Of a stretch of 64,000 nucleotides of DNA, positions 51,711 to 61,503 are shown piece by piece. A program made the position numbers and the translations under genes. How positions within the stretch are numbered: position 1 is the stretch's first letter; each line of letters starts with the position of its first letter. The notes beneath the pieces were generated by a model. It made no database searches, was not told where the DNA came from, and saw only the letters and a list, made by a program, of their open reading frames with translations. The DNA is from Aquisphaera giovannonii (GTDB taxonomy: Bacteria > Planctomycetota > Planctomycetia > Isosphaerales > Isosphaeraceae). Where the stretch lies: NCBI RefSeq assembly GCF_008087625.1, contig NZ_CP042997.1:7192001-7256000 (forward strand). The letters are read 5' to 3'.

Positions 51711-53435
51711 ATGTCGCGAACCTGGAAGTCCACCGATCGCAGCGCGGGCCTCCCCGGCACTCCCCCCGCGGAGCCGGGGCTCCGCGGGGCTCGGTTGCTC
51801 CGCGACCCCCTGCTCAACAAGGAAGGCTCGTTCTCGCGCCAGGAGAGGGACGCCCTCGGCCTCCGGGGGCTCCTGCCCCACGCCAGCCTCACGATCCAGC
51901 AGCAGGTGGCACTCGAGTTGGAGCGGGTCCGCGCCAAGGGGGACAACCTGGAGAAGTACATCGGCCTGGCCGCGCTGCAGGACCGCAACGAAACGCTCTT
52001 CTACCGCGTCCTGATCGAGAACTTCGGCGAGCTCATGCCGATCGTCTACACGCCGACGGTGGGCAAGGCGTGCCAGCTCTACAGCCACATCGTCCGCAAT
52101 CCCAGGGGCCTCTGGATCACCCCCGAGGACGTGGACGACATCCCGGCCGTCCTCCGGAACGCCCCCAACGAGGAAGTGCGGCTCATCGTCGTCACCGACA
52201 ACGAGCGGATCCTCGGGCTGGGCGACCAGGGGGCCGGCGGCATGGGGATCCCCGTCGGCAAGCTCGCCCTCTACTCCGCCTGCGCCGGCATACACCCGTC
52301 GATCTGCCTGCCCATCTCCCTGGACGTCGGCACGGACAACGTCGAGCTGCTCGCCGATCCGCTGTATCGCGGCTATCGCAAGCGACGCCTCCGCGGGCGG
52401 GAATACGAGCGGTTCATCGAGGCCTTCGTGGACGGAGTCCGCCGCGTCTTCCCGCACGCGCTGCTCCAGTGGGAGGATTTCCACAAGAACACGGCCCTGA
52501 TGCTCCTCGACCGCTATCGCAAGCGGCTGCCGAGCTTCAACGACGACATCCAGGGGACGGCCTCGGTCGCCCTCGCCGGCATCCTCTCGGCCCTCCGGAT
52601 CACCGGGGGCAGGCTGTCCGACCAGCGGGTCGTCTACCTCGGGGCGGGGGCCGCCGGAGTGGGCATCGCCCGCCTGGTGAAGGCCGGCATGGCCCAGGAA
52701 GGGGCCGACCCTTCCGTCATCCACCGCGCCCAGGCGATGCTCGACTCCCAGGGCCTGGTCTTCAACCGGGCCGACGACCGGGATCCTTTCAAGCGCGAGT
52801 TCTCCTGGACCCTGGACGAGGTCCGGCACTACGGTTTCGAGGGGGACGGCCCGTTCTCGCTCCTCGACGTCGTCTCCAAGGTCAAGCCCACGGTGCTGGT
52901 CGGGACGACGGGCACCCCGGGCGTCTTCGGCGAGGGCGTGATCCGCGAGATGGCCCGCCACGTCGAACGCCCCGTGATCCTCCCCCTCTCGAATCCCACC
53001 TCGCGCATCGAGTGCAGCCCTTACGAGGCCCTCCAGTGGACGGAAGGCCGTGCCGTCGTGGCGACGGGCAGCCCGTTCGCGCCGCTCGAGTTCGGGGGCA
53101 GGACCTATCACATCGGCCAGGCGAACAACGTCTATATCTTCCCGGGCGTCGGCCTGGGCGCCATCGCGTCCGAGACGAACGAGGTCAGCGCCTCGATGTT
53201 CCTGGTCGCGGCGGAGGCCCTCGCCGCCTGCGTCACCGAGCAGGACCTGGCCGTCGGGCGGATCTACCCCGACCAGAGCCGCCTCCGCGAGGTGGCCCGG
53301 GCCCTCGCCGCGGAGGTCATCCGGGAGGCGCGGCGGCTCAACCTCGGCCGCATGATCCCGGATGATTCGGTGGACGCAGTGCTCGACGACTTCATCTGGT
53401 ATCCGGATTATGAGGACGCGCAGGCCGGGCCGTGA
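51711..53435 (+). CDS. NAD(P)-dependent malic enzyme
   Basis: The 574-aa protein is a full-length large-type malic enzyme (the 540-600 aa class). Motifs: [20 protein letters not shown] at the N-terminus, [20 protein letters not shown] with the catalytic Tyr, [20 protein letters not shown] with the catalytic Lys, metal ligands in [17 protein letters not shown] and [15 protein letters not shown], and the Rossmann [10 protein letters not shown]. It oxidatively decarboxylates malate to pyruvate and CO2; cofactor preference is not certain. It follows phaR on the same strand, and reducing power plus pyruvate would feed PHA synthesis. Start ATG 51711 with GGAG 9 bp upstream. Confidence 0.95.
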   Translation: MSRTWKSTDRSAGLPGTPPAEPGLRGARLLRDPLLNKEGSFSRQERDALGLRGLLPHASLTIQQQVALELERVRAKGDNLEKYIGLAALQDRNETLFYRVLIENFGELMPIVYTPTVGKACQLYSHIVRNPRGLWITPEDVDDIPAVLRNAPNEEVRLIVVTDNERILGLGDQGAGGMGIPVGKLALYSACAGIHPSICLPISLDVGTDNVELLADPLYRGYRKRRLRGREYERFIEAFVDGVRRVFPHALLQWEDFHKNTALMLLDRYRKRLPSFNDDIQGTASVALAGILSALRITGGRLSDQRVVYLGAGAAGVGIARLVKAGMAQEGADPSVIHRAQAMLDSQGLVFNRADDRDPFKREFSWTLDEVRHYGFEGDGPFSLLDVVSKVKPTVLVGTTGTPGVFGEGVIREMARHVERPVILPLSNPTSRIECSPYEALQWTEGRAVVATGSPFAPLEFGGRTYHIGQANNVYIFPGVGLGAIASETNEVSASMFLVAAEALAACVTEQDLAVGRIYPDQSRLREVARALAAEVIREARRLNLGRMIPDDSVDAVLDDFIWYPDYEDAQAGP

Positions 53436-53453
53436 CGCGGGACGTGCCGCCGA

Positions 53454-55012
53454 TCAGGGGGTCGCGACACTTGGGCCGTGCGGTCGGCCGTCCTCGGTCG
53501 TCGTCCTCGTGCCCTGCGACCCTGGACGGCGAGGCGGGCGGGTCCATCCCTCCCTCTCCGGGCAATCCTCTCCGATCCACTGGACGGAGCCCTGAGGGAG
53601 GCATCGCGCGCGTTCCCAGTCGCTCAGCGTCTCACGCACGGGCTTCCCGATCTCGGAGCCGATCTGGAGGAACCCGATCCAGTCCGGCGGGGCGTATCCC
53701 GAGTAGCCATCGACCGTCGGCACCCCGGAGTCGAGCGAGGCCCACATGGCTTCTACGCTGAAAACCGGCCAACTGACCTCCGTGCACGGCCGGTAATACA
53801 AGGCCGGCCGCGTGTGGTCCACCTTGCGGGCAATCGCGGCGATAGTGGCGCGGTTCTGGGCCACATCGAATGAGTCGTTGCGTACCACCTGTTCTGCCAT
53901 GCAGGCCGCGGCCAGGAGCCACGCCGCCGCCCGCCGGCCGCTCGAGGCCAGGCGATCCACGAGGAGGCCGAGGCCGAGCGCGGCGGGATAGAGGAGGATC
54001 GGCACGGCGCGGCCGATCGCGCGGATCCCGACGGCCCCGGGTATGCGATGGCTGAGGGAGAGCCAGAGCGAGTCCTGGTGATAGAAGAAAAGGAGGAACG
54101 GGACGGCGACTGCAAGGACCCCGAACACGCGTGGGCCGCTGGGCCGGCCCCGCGGCGAGGCCGCCGCCGCCGCGATCGCCATGGGCACGGCGAGCACGGC
54201 CCGCAGGATCGCCTCCGGGATGATGAGTTCGACGAGGAGGACCAAGAGGAGGAGCATCGAGCCCGCCGCCGCGAGTGCGATTTCCTTCCGGCGATCCGGC
54301 CACCGTAACAATGCGAGGGCCGCGAGCGGGGAAGCCATACCCAGCGGATAGATCCAGACGGCCACCGGGTAGAGGCTGAGCGTCATCGCCGCGAGCGCGA
54401 TCCAGTCCGCGGCCCGCCACCCGGGGGTGTTCCTCGAGCGCACCAGCTCGATGAAGCACAGTCCGAGCGCCGTCAGGCCGACCGCCCGCAGGTCCGGGCT
54501 CGTGATCCAGCCCAGCCAGTAGAGCGAGCCGATGATCCCGATCGCCGCGTATCTCATCTCGGGCCAGGCACGATTGCGGAAGAGGATGGCCAGGGCATAG
54601 CAGCAGGCCGCCATCGCCGCGATGGACAGCACGTCGCCGGGCAGGAAGGTCACGAAGATCCAGACGAGGAAGATGACCACCATGGCGACGCGGCAGAGCG
54701 GCATCCGGCGCCCGAGATAGAGCCCCAGGGCGCAGGCCAGGGGCGTGAGCACACCGAGCCCCAGGCGATGTTCGATGGCGAACGCCCGCCCGTGGAACGG
54801 CCTCAGCGTTTCGGTCCATCCCCACAGCCGGTTGCCCTCGCCGACCTGGATCCACGAGAAGACGTCGGGATGCAAGATCCTCAGGATGGGGAGGTAGACG
54901 CTCCTCTCTTTCGCCGCGATGCGATAATGGGCCGCGAGCGGCCAGAGCAGGCATCCGGCCGCGATTCCGGCGACGAGGATGAAGGCGAGTCGCGGATTGC
55001 CACCCGCAGCAG
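53454..55012 (-). CDS. polytopic membrane protein, C-terminal fragment (frameshifted)
   Basis: This frame continues the membrane protein that starts at 55726, but in a different phase. Coding character begins near AGGNPRLAFILVAGIAAGC and runs through many hydrophobic helices (MVVIFLVWIFVTFLPGDVLS, ALAAMTLSLYPVAVWIYPLG) to a soluble tail containing ALYYRPCTEVSWPVFSVEAM and GYSGYAPPDWIGFL. Tails of this kind occur in GT-C-like and YfhO-like membrane proteins. The frame is nominally open up to 55223, but that upstream part overlaps and shadows the N-terminal fragment. The gap between the two phases corresponds to a -1 shift. The stop lies 18 bp from the convergent malic-enzyme stop. Confidence 0.65.
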
Positions 55013-55726
55013 GGGACCGCGTGAGCCGCGGAATCCCAGGGCCACGAAGGTTCCGATCCCCAGCGTTATCGCGAAGTACCAGCCCAGGTAGACGCCGCTG
55101 TAGAGCTGCGCCGCGAACCCCAGCGAGGCGGCTCCCCAGAGCAGGAACCTTCGCGAATGGCCCGGCGGCGGATGTCGGAACAGGACGGCGAGGGCGAGCA
55201 GCGACAGCGTCAGGTAGAAGCACGGGAGCAGTTGGGCATGACCGAGCTGCTCCATCCGCGGCGAGCCGAAGGCGACCAGGTATGCCGCCGCCACCGAGGA
55301 CGGGAGGCCCAGCTCGAACCCCCGCCGGAACAGGAGCAGTGCGGCCGCATAGTTCAGGACCGACATCTCGACGAGCCAGAGGCCGAAGGCCAGGTCCGCA
55401 CCGGCTCCCAGCCCGCGGAAGAGGGCGTAGAACGGCATGACGCCGAGCAGTGTATCTGAATAGGCGGCGACGTTCTTCGCGGGGTAGAAGAAGGGAGCAT
55501 TCCAGAAGTCCCGGTGATGGGGCTCACCCGCGAGCCACCGGTACCCGTGCTCCAGCAGGTAATGGATCAATCGGGTGTCGCCCGGGTCGGTCTGCAACCT
55601 CCGGAAGCCGGTGATGAGCATGGGCCAGTGTGCCATCAGCAGCCCGATCAGGCCCGCCATCGCGGTCACGGCCAGGCCGCGGGCAGAGAACAATGTGCTC
55701 GTGGAGGCCGGGCCAGTCTCTTTCAT
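54881..55726 (-). CDS. polytopic membrane protein, N-terminal fragment (frameshifted)
   Basis: The 281-aa frame carries the start of a large GT-C-like membrane protein: LIGLLMAHWPMLITGFRRLQ as the first helix, DPGDTRLIHYLLEHGYRWL, then FWNAPFFYPAKNVAAYSDTL with the acidic and aromatic residues typical of the first extracytoplasmic loop, then further helices to FVALGFRGSRGPLLR. After about residue 238 the frame turns into Ser/Arg-rich nonsense (SPSSSSPESRPDACS), while the continuing helices appear in another phase. The full protein would be about 757 aa. Either the gene is broken or one base was lost in sequencing; a GGGG run at 55012-55015 is a candidate site. It lies 71 bp after ubiX on the same strand. 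Confidence 0.65.
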   Translation of the reverse strand: MKETGPASTSTLFSARGLAVTAMAGLIGLLMAHWPMLITGFRRLQTDPGDTRLIHYLLEHGYRWLAGEPHHRDFWNAPFFYPAKNVAAYSDTLLGVMPFYALFRGLGAGADLAFGLWLVEMSVLNYAAALLLFRRGFELGLPSSVAAAYLVAFGSPRMEQLGHAQLLPCFYLTLSLLALAVLFRHPPPGHSRRFLLWGAASLGFAAQLYSGVYLGWYFAITLGIGTFVALGFRGSRGPLLRVAIRDSPSSSSPESRPDACSGRSRPIIASRRKRGASTSPS

Positions 55727-55797
55727 GGATCACCCGTCTTGGATCGGACGTCGGGGGAGCCCGCATGGCCCGTCGCGTCTCGCGCCGGCGGCCGGCC

Positions 55798-56457
55798 TCA
55801 GTGTGATTCGCCTCCGCCCTCCGCGCCCCTCGATGGCCCATTGGATCGGTCGCCAATGCGGTCGGTCTCGCCCCGATCCTTCAATGCGCCCGGCCCCTGC
55901 CATCGCGGGAAGAGGTCCCGGTCCAGCTCGATTCCGATCACGTCGAGCGCGCGGTTCACGGTCTGATCGACGACATCCTCGATCGTCGTCGGCCGGTGGT
56001 AGAACGCCGGCACCGGGGGCATGACGGTCGCCCCCATCTCCGCGACCTGGACGAGCAGCCGCAGGTGCCCCAGGTGGAGGGGGGTCTCCCGGACCAGCAG
56101 CACCAGCGGCCGACGCTCCTTGAGCGTCACGTCGGCGGCCCGGAGGAGCAGGTTATCGGAGAATGAGGTGGCGATCCCGGAGAGCGTCTTGATCGAGCAA
56201 GGGGCGACGACCATGCCGCAGGTCCGGAACGATCCCGAAGAGATCGCCGCCGCCATGTCGGCGGGCCGATAGACTCGATCGGCCATCGACTCGACCCGGT
56301 CCGCGGAGATGTTCGTCTCCAGCGCGATCGTCCTGCGCCCGGACGAGCTGACCACGAGGTGCGTCTCCAGGCCTTCCACCGCTTGCAGCACCTCCAGAAG
56401 GCGGATCCCGTAGATCGCCCCGCTCGCCCCGGAGATCCCGACCACCAGCCGCTTCAT
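55798..56457 (-). CDS. ubiX: flavin prenyltransferase UbiX
   Basis: The 219-aa protein shows UbiX/Pad1 motifs: VVGISGASGAIYGIRLLEVL at the start, CGMVVAPCSIKTLSGIATSF in the middle, ERRPLVLLVRETPLHLGHLR and MGATVMPPVPAFYHRP toward the end. It attaches a dimethylallyl group to FMN to make the prenylated flavin needed by UbiD-type decarboxylases. The last 25 residues are a charged extension beyond the usual length of about 190 aa. A GGGGGGAGGG run precedes the ATG. No ubiD is in the window. Confidence 0.93.
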   Translation of the reverse strand: MKRLVVGISGASGAIYGIRLLEVLQAVEGLETHLVVSSSGRRTIALETNISADRVESMADRVYRPADMAAAISSGSFRTCGMVVAPCSIKTLSGIATSFSDNLLLRAADVTLKERRPLVLLVRETPLHLGHLRLLVQVAEMGATVMPPVPAFYHRPTTIEDVVDQTVNRALDVIGIELDRDLFPRWQGPGALKDRGETDRIGDRSNGPSRGAEGGGESH

Positions 56458-56808
56458 CGGTGCCCTCCCCCCTTACCACGCCTGGGCCTCGACATTGTAG
56501 CGTCCGGTCCAGTCGCCGTGCGTCCTTCCATGGCGGATCGCCGGGCAAGTTCACCCCGTCCTCGCGGCGCGACGGACGTGCAAATCGTGACGAGGAAATG
56601 GGGGGCTGGAGGCCCGCCTGCGCAAGCCGGGTCTCGTGCGAGCCCGGTTGGCGGCGGCCGCTTCCGCCGCGTCCAGGATGCTTAAGAAATTCATTGGACC
56701 TTTTTGGCCAGCCACGCCACGATGGAGGGATTGAAGCCGATGTCGTCGGAGTGGACGGCGACGCCCTGGCGTCGGGTCGTGCGCGGGATGAGAGGGGATC
56801 GGAGCGGG
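56458..56808. other. divergent region between ubiX and the ECF sigma gene
   Basis: This 351-bp gap has a short AT-rich segment near 56680-56706. The ECF frame is open upstream of 56809 with other ATGs at 56704, 56740 and 56788, so part of it may be coding. Confidence 0.4.
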
Positions 56809-57438
56809 ATGAGCCCCGACGTGTTCGACGAGATCGCCTTCTCGCGACTCCTGGCACGGGCTCGTGACGGGGACAACTCCGCCATGGGCGAGTTGCTGCA
56901 GCGGTATCGCAACTACCTCTCGCTGCTCGCTCGCGTGCAGATCGGCCGCCAGCTCCAGGGCAAGCTCGATGTCGCCGACGTGGTACAGGAGGCGAACCTC
57001 GCCGCCCACCGGGCCATCGGCCAGTTCCGCGGGTCGACCGAGGCGCAGCTGCTTGCCTGGCTCCGTCAGATCCTCGTGGCCATCCTGGCCAACCAGGTGC
57101 GTAAATTCGTCGGCACCCGCCGCCGCGACGTGACCCTGGAACGCGAACTGGGGGATCACATCGACCAGTCGTCGGCCTGGCTCGGCCCTCAGCTCATCTC
57201 GCCGCAGAGCTCGCCGAGCGCGCAGGCGTCGCGTCGCGAGCAGGCCGTACTCCTGGCCGACGCGATGGAGGGACTGCCGGAGGATTATCGCGAGGTCATC
57301 ATCCTCCGCCAGCTCGAGGGCCTCTCGTTCCCCGATGTCGCTCGCCGCATGGGCCGCACGGAGGATAGCGTCAAGAATCTCTGGGCCCGCGCCCTGGCGA
57401 AGCTCCGTCGTTCGCTCAACATGCTCGAAGGGACGTGA
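56809..57438 (+). CDS. ECF-type RNA polymerase sigma factor
   Basis: The 209-aa protein has region 2 (LLQRYRNYLSLLARVQIGRQ, DVADVVQEANLAAHRAIGQF, LLAWLRQILVAILANQVRKF) and region 4 (LADAMEGLPEDYREVIILRQ, then VARRMGRTEDSVKNLWARAL), the pattern of the large planctomycete ECF groups. Start: MSPDVFDEIAFSRLLARARD begins where homologues of this type begin, with GGAG 4 bp upstream; longer starts add an Arg/Trp-rich stretch. No anti-sigma or linked kinase gene is adjacent, so its signal is unknown. Confidence 0.9.
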   Translation: MSPDVFDEIAFSRLLARARDGDNSAMGELLQRYRNYLSLLARVQIGRQLQGKLDVADVVQEANLAAHRAIGQFRGSTEAQLLAWLRQILVAILANQVRKFVGTRRRDVTLERELGDHIDQSSAWLGPQLISPQSSPSAQASRREQAVLLADAMEGLPEDYREVIILRQLEGLSFPDVARRMGRTEDSVKNLWARALAKLRRSLNMLEGT

Positions 57439-58164
57439 TGCGACGGAATGGGCCCGCATTCCGTCCTGACGGGGAAGCAAGGGAATCTGGCTCGGTTCAC
57501 CTCCCCGGCGTGAGACAACTCGGCCCGGCGACGGGGCGAACCGCGGCCTAATGAGGGTCCGGACGAGGCCAGCTCCCGCGGGCCTTTCCTACAGGCCGCA
57601 CTCTCGATGTGCGACGCCGGCAACCGCCAGCGTGATGCGGCGAGTGATGCGACATCGTCCTTCAAGCGACCGGCAAGCCCCCAACCCGGACGGCCACGTC
57701 CGGTGTGGCAAGGACTATGCCGTTTCGCTCCGCGACGAGCGACCGCTTGCCCGCCCGTTCCAATCGTCGACCTTGCCCTCAAGGCCGAGGGCCCTTCGGA
57801 GACGGGCAACGACGCATCCGGTCGATAAGGCCGCGGGTCGCACGTGCCCGATGCTCGCCTCGCTGGTGCTCCGTGGCAACCCCAGACCCGCCGTCGACCT
57901 GGCGTCGTGCCACCGAAGGGAGCCCTTGTCCTGACCGGTCAGTCGGATGAAGGAGACTGGCTTGGGAATCGTTACGGCCTCTGAATTAGAATGGGCCACG
58001 CTGTGCCCCAGGCCAGGCACGCCGGCCCGTCCGACTCGTGTCAGTCCGGCCGATGTGCGCGATCCGCCGTATCTCCGCGGAAGACGCCGGGAGTGGAAGG
58101 GACAAACCGCCAGGAACCTCGGTGCCTCGGCCCCGACACAGGCAAGGAAATGGAAAAGGGCTCC
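57439..58164. other. 726-bp gene-free region
   Basis: It separates the ECF factor from the EF-hand lipoprotein, both plus strand. A weak promoter-like pair, TTGGGA (57962-57967) and TAGAAT (57987-57992) with 19-bp spacing, lies 170 bp before the lipoprotein start. No ORF with domain features. Confidence 0.4.
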
Positions 58165-59535
58165 ATGTCATCCACGAGACCCGGGCTGTTGATCATCTGC
58201 ACCTTGCTGGCGGTCCTGGAATCGGGATGCGGTTCCAGGGAGGTGGCCGGTCCGGGCGTGGCTCCGAGGCCGGGGATGGTCGACGCTCGCGCCAGGCTGG
58301 ACGGTGCCCTCCGGGATGCGGCAGGCGATATGGCTCGTTGCGGATTCGAGCCGGCCGAGGTGGAGGCCGTGAGCGCGGCCCTCCGCAACGCCGCGGCGTA
58401 TTCCAGTCAGCCCGAATGGCTCGACATGTATAGGGCCATCCAAGAAGGGGAGGACCTCAGTCCGCAGTTCGGCTGGTTCCGCACCGCCGTGAGTCAATCT
58501 CGATACGGCTGGGATGCCACGCTGCAACGCTACAATCGGGACGCCGACCTCAGGCTCAGCCGCGTGGAATTCCCAGGTGACGACACCGATATGGCCCGCC
58601 TCGATCGCGACCACGACGGCTTCCTATCCCGGGAAGACTTCGACCTGGCCGCGGCCCCCCAGGTCCCTTCGCCCGGCCGGGCCTTCTTCCTGAAGGCCGA
58701 CCGGGACGGAAACGGCAAGGTCTCCCGCGAGGAATTCGATCGATTCTTCACGGCCGCGGACAGGGACGGCCTCGGGTTCCTCTCCGGGACGGACCTCGAA
58801 ACCATCCTGCCGGCGTCCATGGCTCACGGGCAGCCCCCCGACGAGCGGCCATCCCGCGATATGCTCCTTCGAGGGCTGTTCCGCCAGGAATTCGGCTCGC
58901 TCCAGTCCGGCCCGAACCTCGACGACCGCGCTCCCGACTTCCGGCTTCGGACGAATGACGGCAAGACCCAGGTGAGCCTGTCCGGGATGATCGGACCGCG
59001 GCCATTGGTCTTGATCTTCGGCAACTTCACCTGCGGGCCGTTCCGCTATCACGCGGGCAACCTGGAGAAGCTCTTCCGACGGTACCGGGAGAGGGCGAAT
59101 TTTCTCATGATCTATGTCCGGGAGACTCACCCCGCAGACGGATGGCGGATGCAGAGCAATGAGACCATCGGGATCTCGGCCATCCAGCCGAGGACCTGGG
59201 ACCAGAGAGCCGATGTGGCTCGGCGATGCGGAAGGCTGCTCGGTTTGGGCTTCCCGATGCTCGTGGATACCATCGATGACGGCGTGGCGACACAATACAG
59301 CGGCATGCCCGCCCGCCTGTACCTGATCGATCGTATGGGGAAGATCGCGTACAAGGGCGGCCGCGGCCCCTACGGCTTCAAGCCCGATGAACTCGAACAA
59401 GCCTTGATCCTGCTCCTCAACGATGTCGACGATCGGAAGAGCAAGGCCGTCGAACATGACGGGAGCCGCGGGGTGGATGGATGGGAACGCCGACCGGCAG
59501 TGAGAGCAAGCCAGGCCAGGAGCACCCGATCCTGA
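58165..59535 (+). CDS. EF-hand lipoprotein with iodothyronine-deiodinase-like thioredoxin domain
   Basis: The 456-aa protein has a lipoprotein-like signal (LLIICTLLAVLESGCGSRE). It has four EF-hand-like loops: residues 124-135, 147-158 (DRDHDGFLSRED), 179-190 (DRDGNGKVSREE) and 199-210. The middle two are canonical calcium ligands; the first and last are imperfect. A C-terminal thioredoxin-fold domain (about 250-435) resembles the type I iodothyronine deiodinase family: APDFRLRTNDGK, then LVLIFGNFTCGPFRYHAGNL with Cys290 where vertebrate deiodinases carry selenocysteine, and FLMIYVRETHPADGWRM. Probably a calcium-binding, membrane-tethered peroxiredoxin/thiol-type redox protein. ATG 58165 is preferred over 58150 because of ribosome-binding-site spacing. 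Confidence 0.82.
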   Translation: MSSTRPGLLIICTLLAVLESGCGSREVAGPGVAPRPGMVDARARLDGALRDAAGDMARCGFEPAEVEAVSAALRNAAAYSSQPEWLDMYRAIQEGEDLSPQFGWFRTAVSQSRYGWDATLQRYNRDADLRLSRVEFPGDDTDMARLDRDHDGFLSREDFDLAAAPQVPSPGRAFFLKADRDGNGKVSREEFDRFFTAADRDGLGFLSGTDLETILPASMAHGQPPDERPSRDMLLRGLFRQEFGSLQSGPNLDDRAPDFRLRTNDGKTQVSLSGMIGPRPLVLIFGNFTCGPFRYHAGNLEKLFRRYRERANFLMIYVRETHPADGWRMQSNETIGISAIQPRTWDQRADVARRCGRLLGLGFPMLVDTIDDGVATQYSGMPARLYLIDRMGKIAYKGGRGPYGFKPDELEQALILLLNDVDDRKSKAVEHDGSRGVDGWERRPAVRASQARSTRS

Positions 59536-59965
59536 TCCTTCCCCGCTACCCACGCGGAATAGCCGGCGGGGCCCAGCACGCAGAATGCTCGCGTGCAAGG
59601 ATTCGGTCGCGTCTCTCCCGGGGCCATTGCAGAAAGGTCGATCAACCCTGCTGGGAAGTCGCAGCGAAGTGACATTGCATCACCGAGTGCTTCCGAGACA
59701 AATCTGAAATCTTTCGGAGTCAGAGGTTCAAGTATCGTAACCTGTTCAATCTCGACGTGGCCAGTCGCGCCGGGACTTTCGGCAATCCGCTGATCCGCGT
59801 CCCCTGACTTTCGAGTCGGACGAAGGTGCCGCGGCGACCGAGGGTTGCGCGGTGGGCCGCCGCGCATACCGAAGCGATGCGGCCGGACGGAATCCGCGAG
59901 GGGAGCCATTCCACGCCCGTTATGTACAACGCAGCAAAAGTCTTCACGAATCGGCGACTCGATTC

Positions 59966-59996
59966 TTGACTTCGCGGAACGGGATGCGTATTTAAT
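59966..59996 (+). promoter_or_regulatory. possible sigma-70 promoter of the second DUF1559 gene
   Basis: TTGACT (59966-59971) and TTTAAT (59991-59996), each 5 of 6 matches, are spaced by 19 bp. A register with TATTTA gives 17-bp spacing but a poorer -10. The AT-rich context supports it. Confidence 0.4.
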
Positions 59997-60088
59997 GTAG
60001 CTGTTCTTGAGAGCCTCTCTTCCGCCCATTGGTCTGGCTTCTCCTAGACCTTCGCCTGGTATGCACAATCGTTATCCGGCAATCTGTG

Positions 60089-60142
60089 GAAGTCCCGCCA
60101 CGAGACGACGGGACCTCGGGGGATAGCTTCCGGCGGGACTTC
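60089..60142 (+). other. hairpin in the 5' leader of the second DUF1559 gene
   Basis: GAAGTCCCGCC (60089-60099) and GGCGGGACTTC (60132-60142) form a perfect 11-bp stem enclosing 32 nt that contain a nested CGAG/CTCG pair (60101-60104 with 60115-60118). It is positioned mid-leader, about 300 nt before the ATG. Confidence 0.55.
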
Positions 60143-60438
60143 GATGTCCCTGCTGGTTCAGGCCCGCAACGTAAAGCGGGCCGCGTCCGGTGCTCGACAA
60201 AACATGCTCTCGTATGGATGGCGACCTTGACCTCGACCCTGCGCCGTCTTCCCTGTTCCGCCCTTCCTTATCGACAGATGATTCCCAATCCTCCCAGCAG
60301 GTCCAAGGCCGGTTGCATGGAGCTACATGCAATTGCGTTTTCCTTCATGGCTTCGCCGCTGCCGCCCTAGGCCGCCATACCCGCCTCCGCCCCCCGCATC
60401 GCCTCATCCGTTTCCTCCCCGTTTCAAGGAGTTCTTGC

Positions 60439-61503
60439 ATGCGTCGTCGTGGATTCACGCTGATTGAGCTGCTGGTCGTCATCGCGATCATCGCCGTCCT
60501 GATCGCGCTGCTTTTGCCCGCGGTGCAGAGCGCGCGGGAGGCCGCCCGCCGTGCCCAGTGCGTCAACAACCTGAAGCAGATCGGCCTGGCGGCCCATAAC
60601 TACGAGAGCACCAACGGCGTCTTCCCGCCGGGTGCGATCACCAAGACCTTGGCCGAACAGAACGCCCCCGGCGCCGGCTGGGGCCACTGGGGCACCCAGG
60701 CCATCTCCTGGCGCGTCCTGGTCCTGCCGTACATCGAGCAGAACAACGCCTTCAACAACATCAACTTCACGCAGTGGGCCCAGAACGGGGCCGGCGCCAC
60801 GATCCAGACCGTGTGGAACATGTCGTTCTCCAGCTTCCTCTGCCCGTCGGACGGCCAGAACGAGAACGGATTCCGCGCGGTCAACGTCGCGACCGGCCAG
60901 TATCCGATGTTCACCCCGCCCGGCGCGATCAAGGTGCCCATCACGAACTACAACATGAGCTTCGGCGACAACTACGCCATGCTCCCCCTCGGCACGGCGA
61001 ATCCGTGGGAGACCCCCCTGCCCCTCGCCAATCCGACCCTGCCCCGCATCGGCTTCAACGGCTTCTGGGGCACGACCGGCGTGGTCAACTACGGCGGCGA
61101 GACCGGCGGCATGCGCGGCTTCTCCGACTACCGCACGATGGGCGTCGCCCGCATCGCCTCGGTGACCGACGGGACGAGCAATACCGCCTTCGCCGGCGAG
61201 GCCCTGCCCGCCCAGGACGGGAACAACGAGTTCTGGACCGCCTCCAGCGCCGGGTCGGGCATGACCATCCCCCTCAACTGGTACACCGGCGACGCGTCGA
61301 AGTGCGACTACGGCGACCAGTCGAACCTGCACAACCGCTGCAACTACGCCTCCCGCGGGTTCAAGAGCCTGCATCCCGGCGGTGCCAACTTCCTCTTCGC
61401 CGACGGCTCCGTGAAGTTCATCAAGAATTCCATCAACCTGCTGACCTACTGCGCCATCGGCAGCCGGGCCGGCGGCGAGGTCGTCAGCGCCGACTCCTAC
61501 TGA
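60439..61503 (+). CDS. DUF1559 domain-containing pilin-like protein
   Basis: The 354-aa protein starts [20 protein letters not shown], so the pilin-type leader is only a few residues long, then [20 protein letters not shown]. The middle is Asn/Gly/Trp-rich (QNNAFNNINFTQWAQ). It ends with the DUF1559 signature SLHPGGANFLFADGSVKFI and GGEVVSADSY. AAGGAG precedes the ATG at 60439; earlier in-frame starts lie in the leader. It is a close family relative of the protein at 1181, with nearly identical first 50 residues but a different central region. A small lipoprotein gene follows, as at the other locus. Confidence 0.94.
   Translation: MRRRGFTLIELLVVIAIIAVLIALLLPAVQSAREAARRAQCVNNLKQIGLAAHNYESTNGVFPPGAITKTLAEQNAPGAGWGHWGTQAISWRVLVLPYIEQNNAFNNINFTQWAQNGAGATIQTVWNMSFSSFLCPSDGQNENGFRAVNVATGQYPMFTPPGAIKVPITNYNMSFGDNYAMLPLGTANPWETPLPLANPTLPRIGFNGFWGTTGVVNYGGETGGMRGFSDYRTMGVARIASVTDGTSNTAFAGEALPAQDGNNEFWTASSAGSGMTIPLNWYTGDASKCDYGDQSNLHNRCNYASRGFKSLHPGGANFLFADGSVKFIKNSINLLTYCAIGSRAGGEVVSADSY

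Larger units (their letters stand above)
59536..60438. other. 903-bp gene-free region with a long DUF1559 leader
   Basis: The first 400 bp show nothing I can support. From 59930 the DNA becomes AT-richer and holds a promoter candidate (59966-59996), then a leader of about 435 nt containing an 11-bp inverted repeat (60089-60142) before the DUF1559 start. Confidence 0.5.

Noticed and set aside
59715-59760. tRNA-like GGTTCAAGTATC segment
   Set aside because: No acceptor or anticodon stems can be paired around it.
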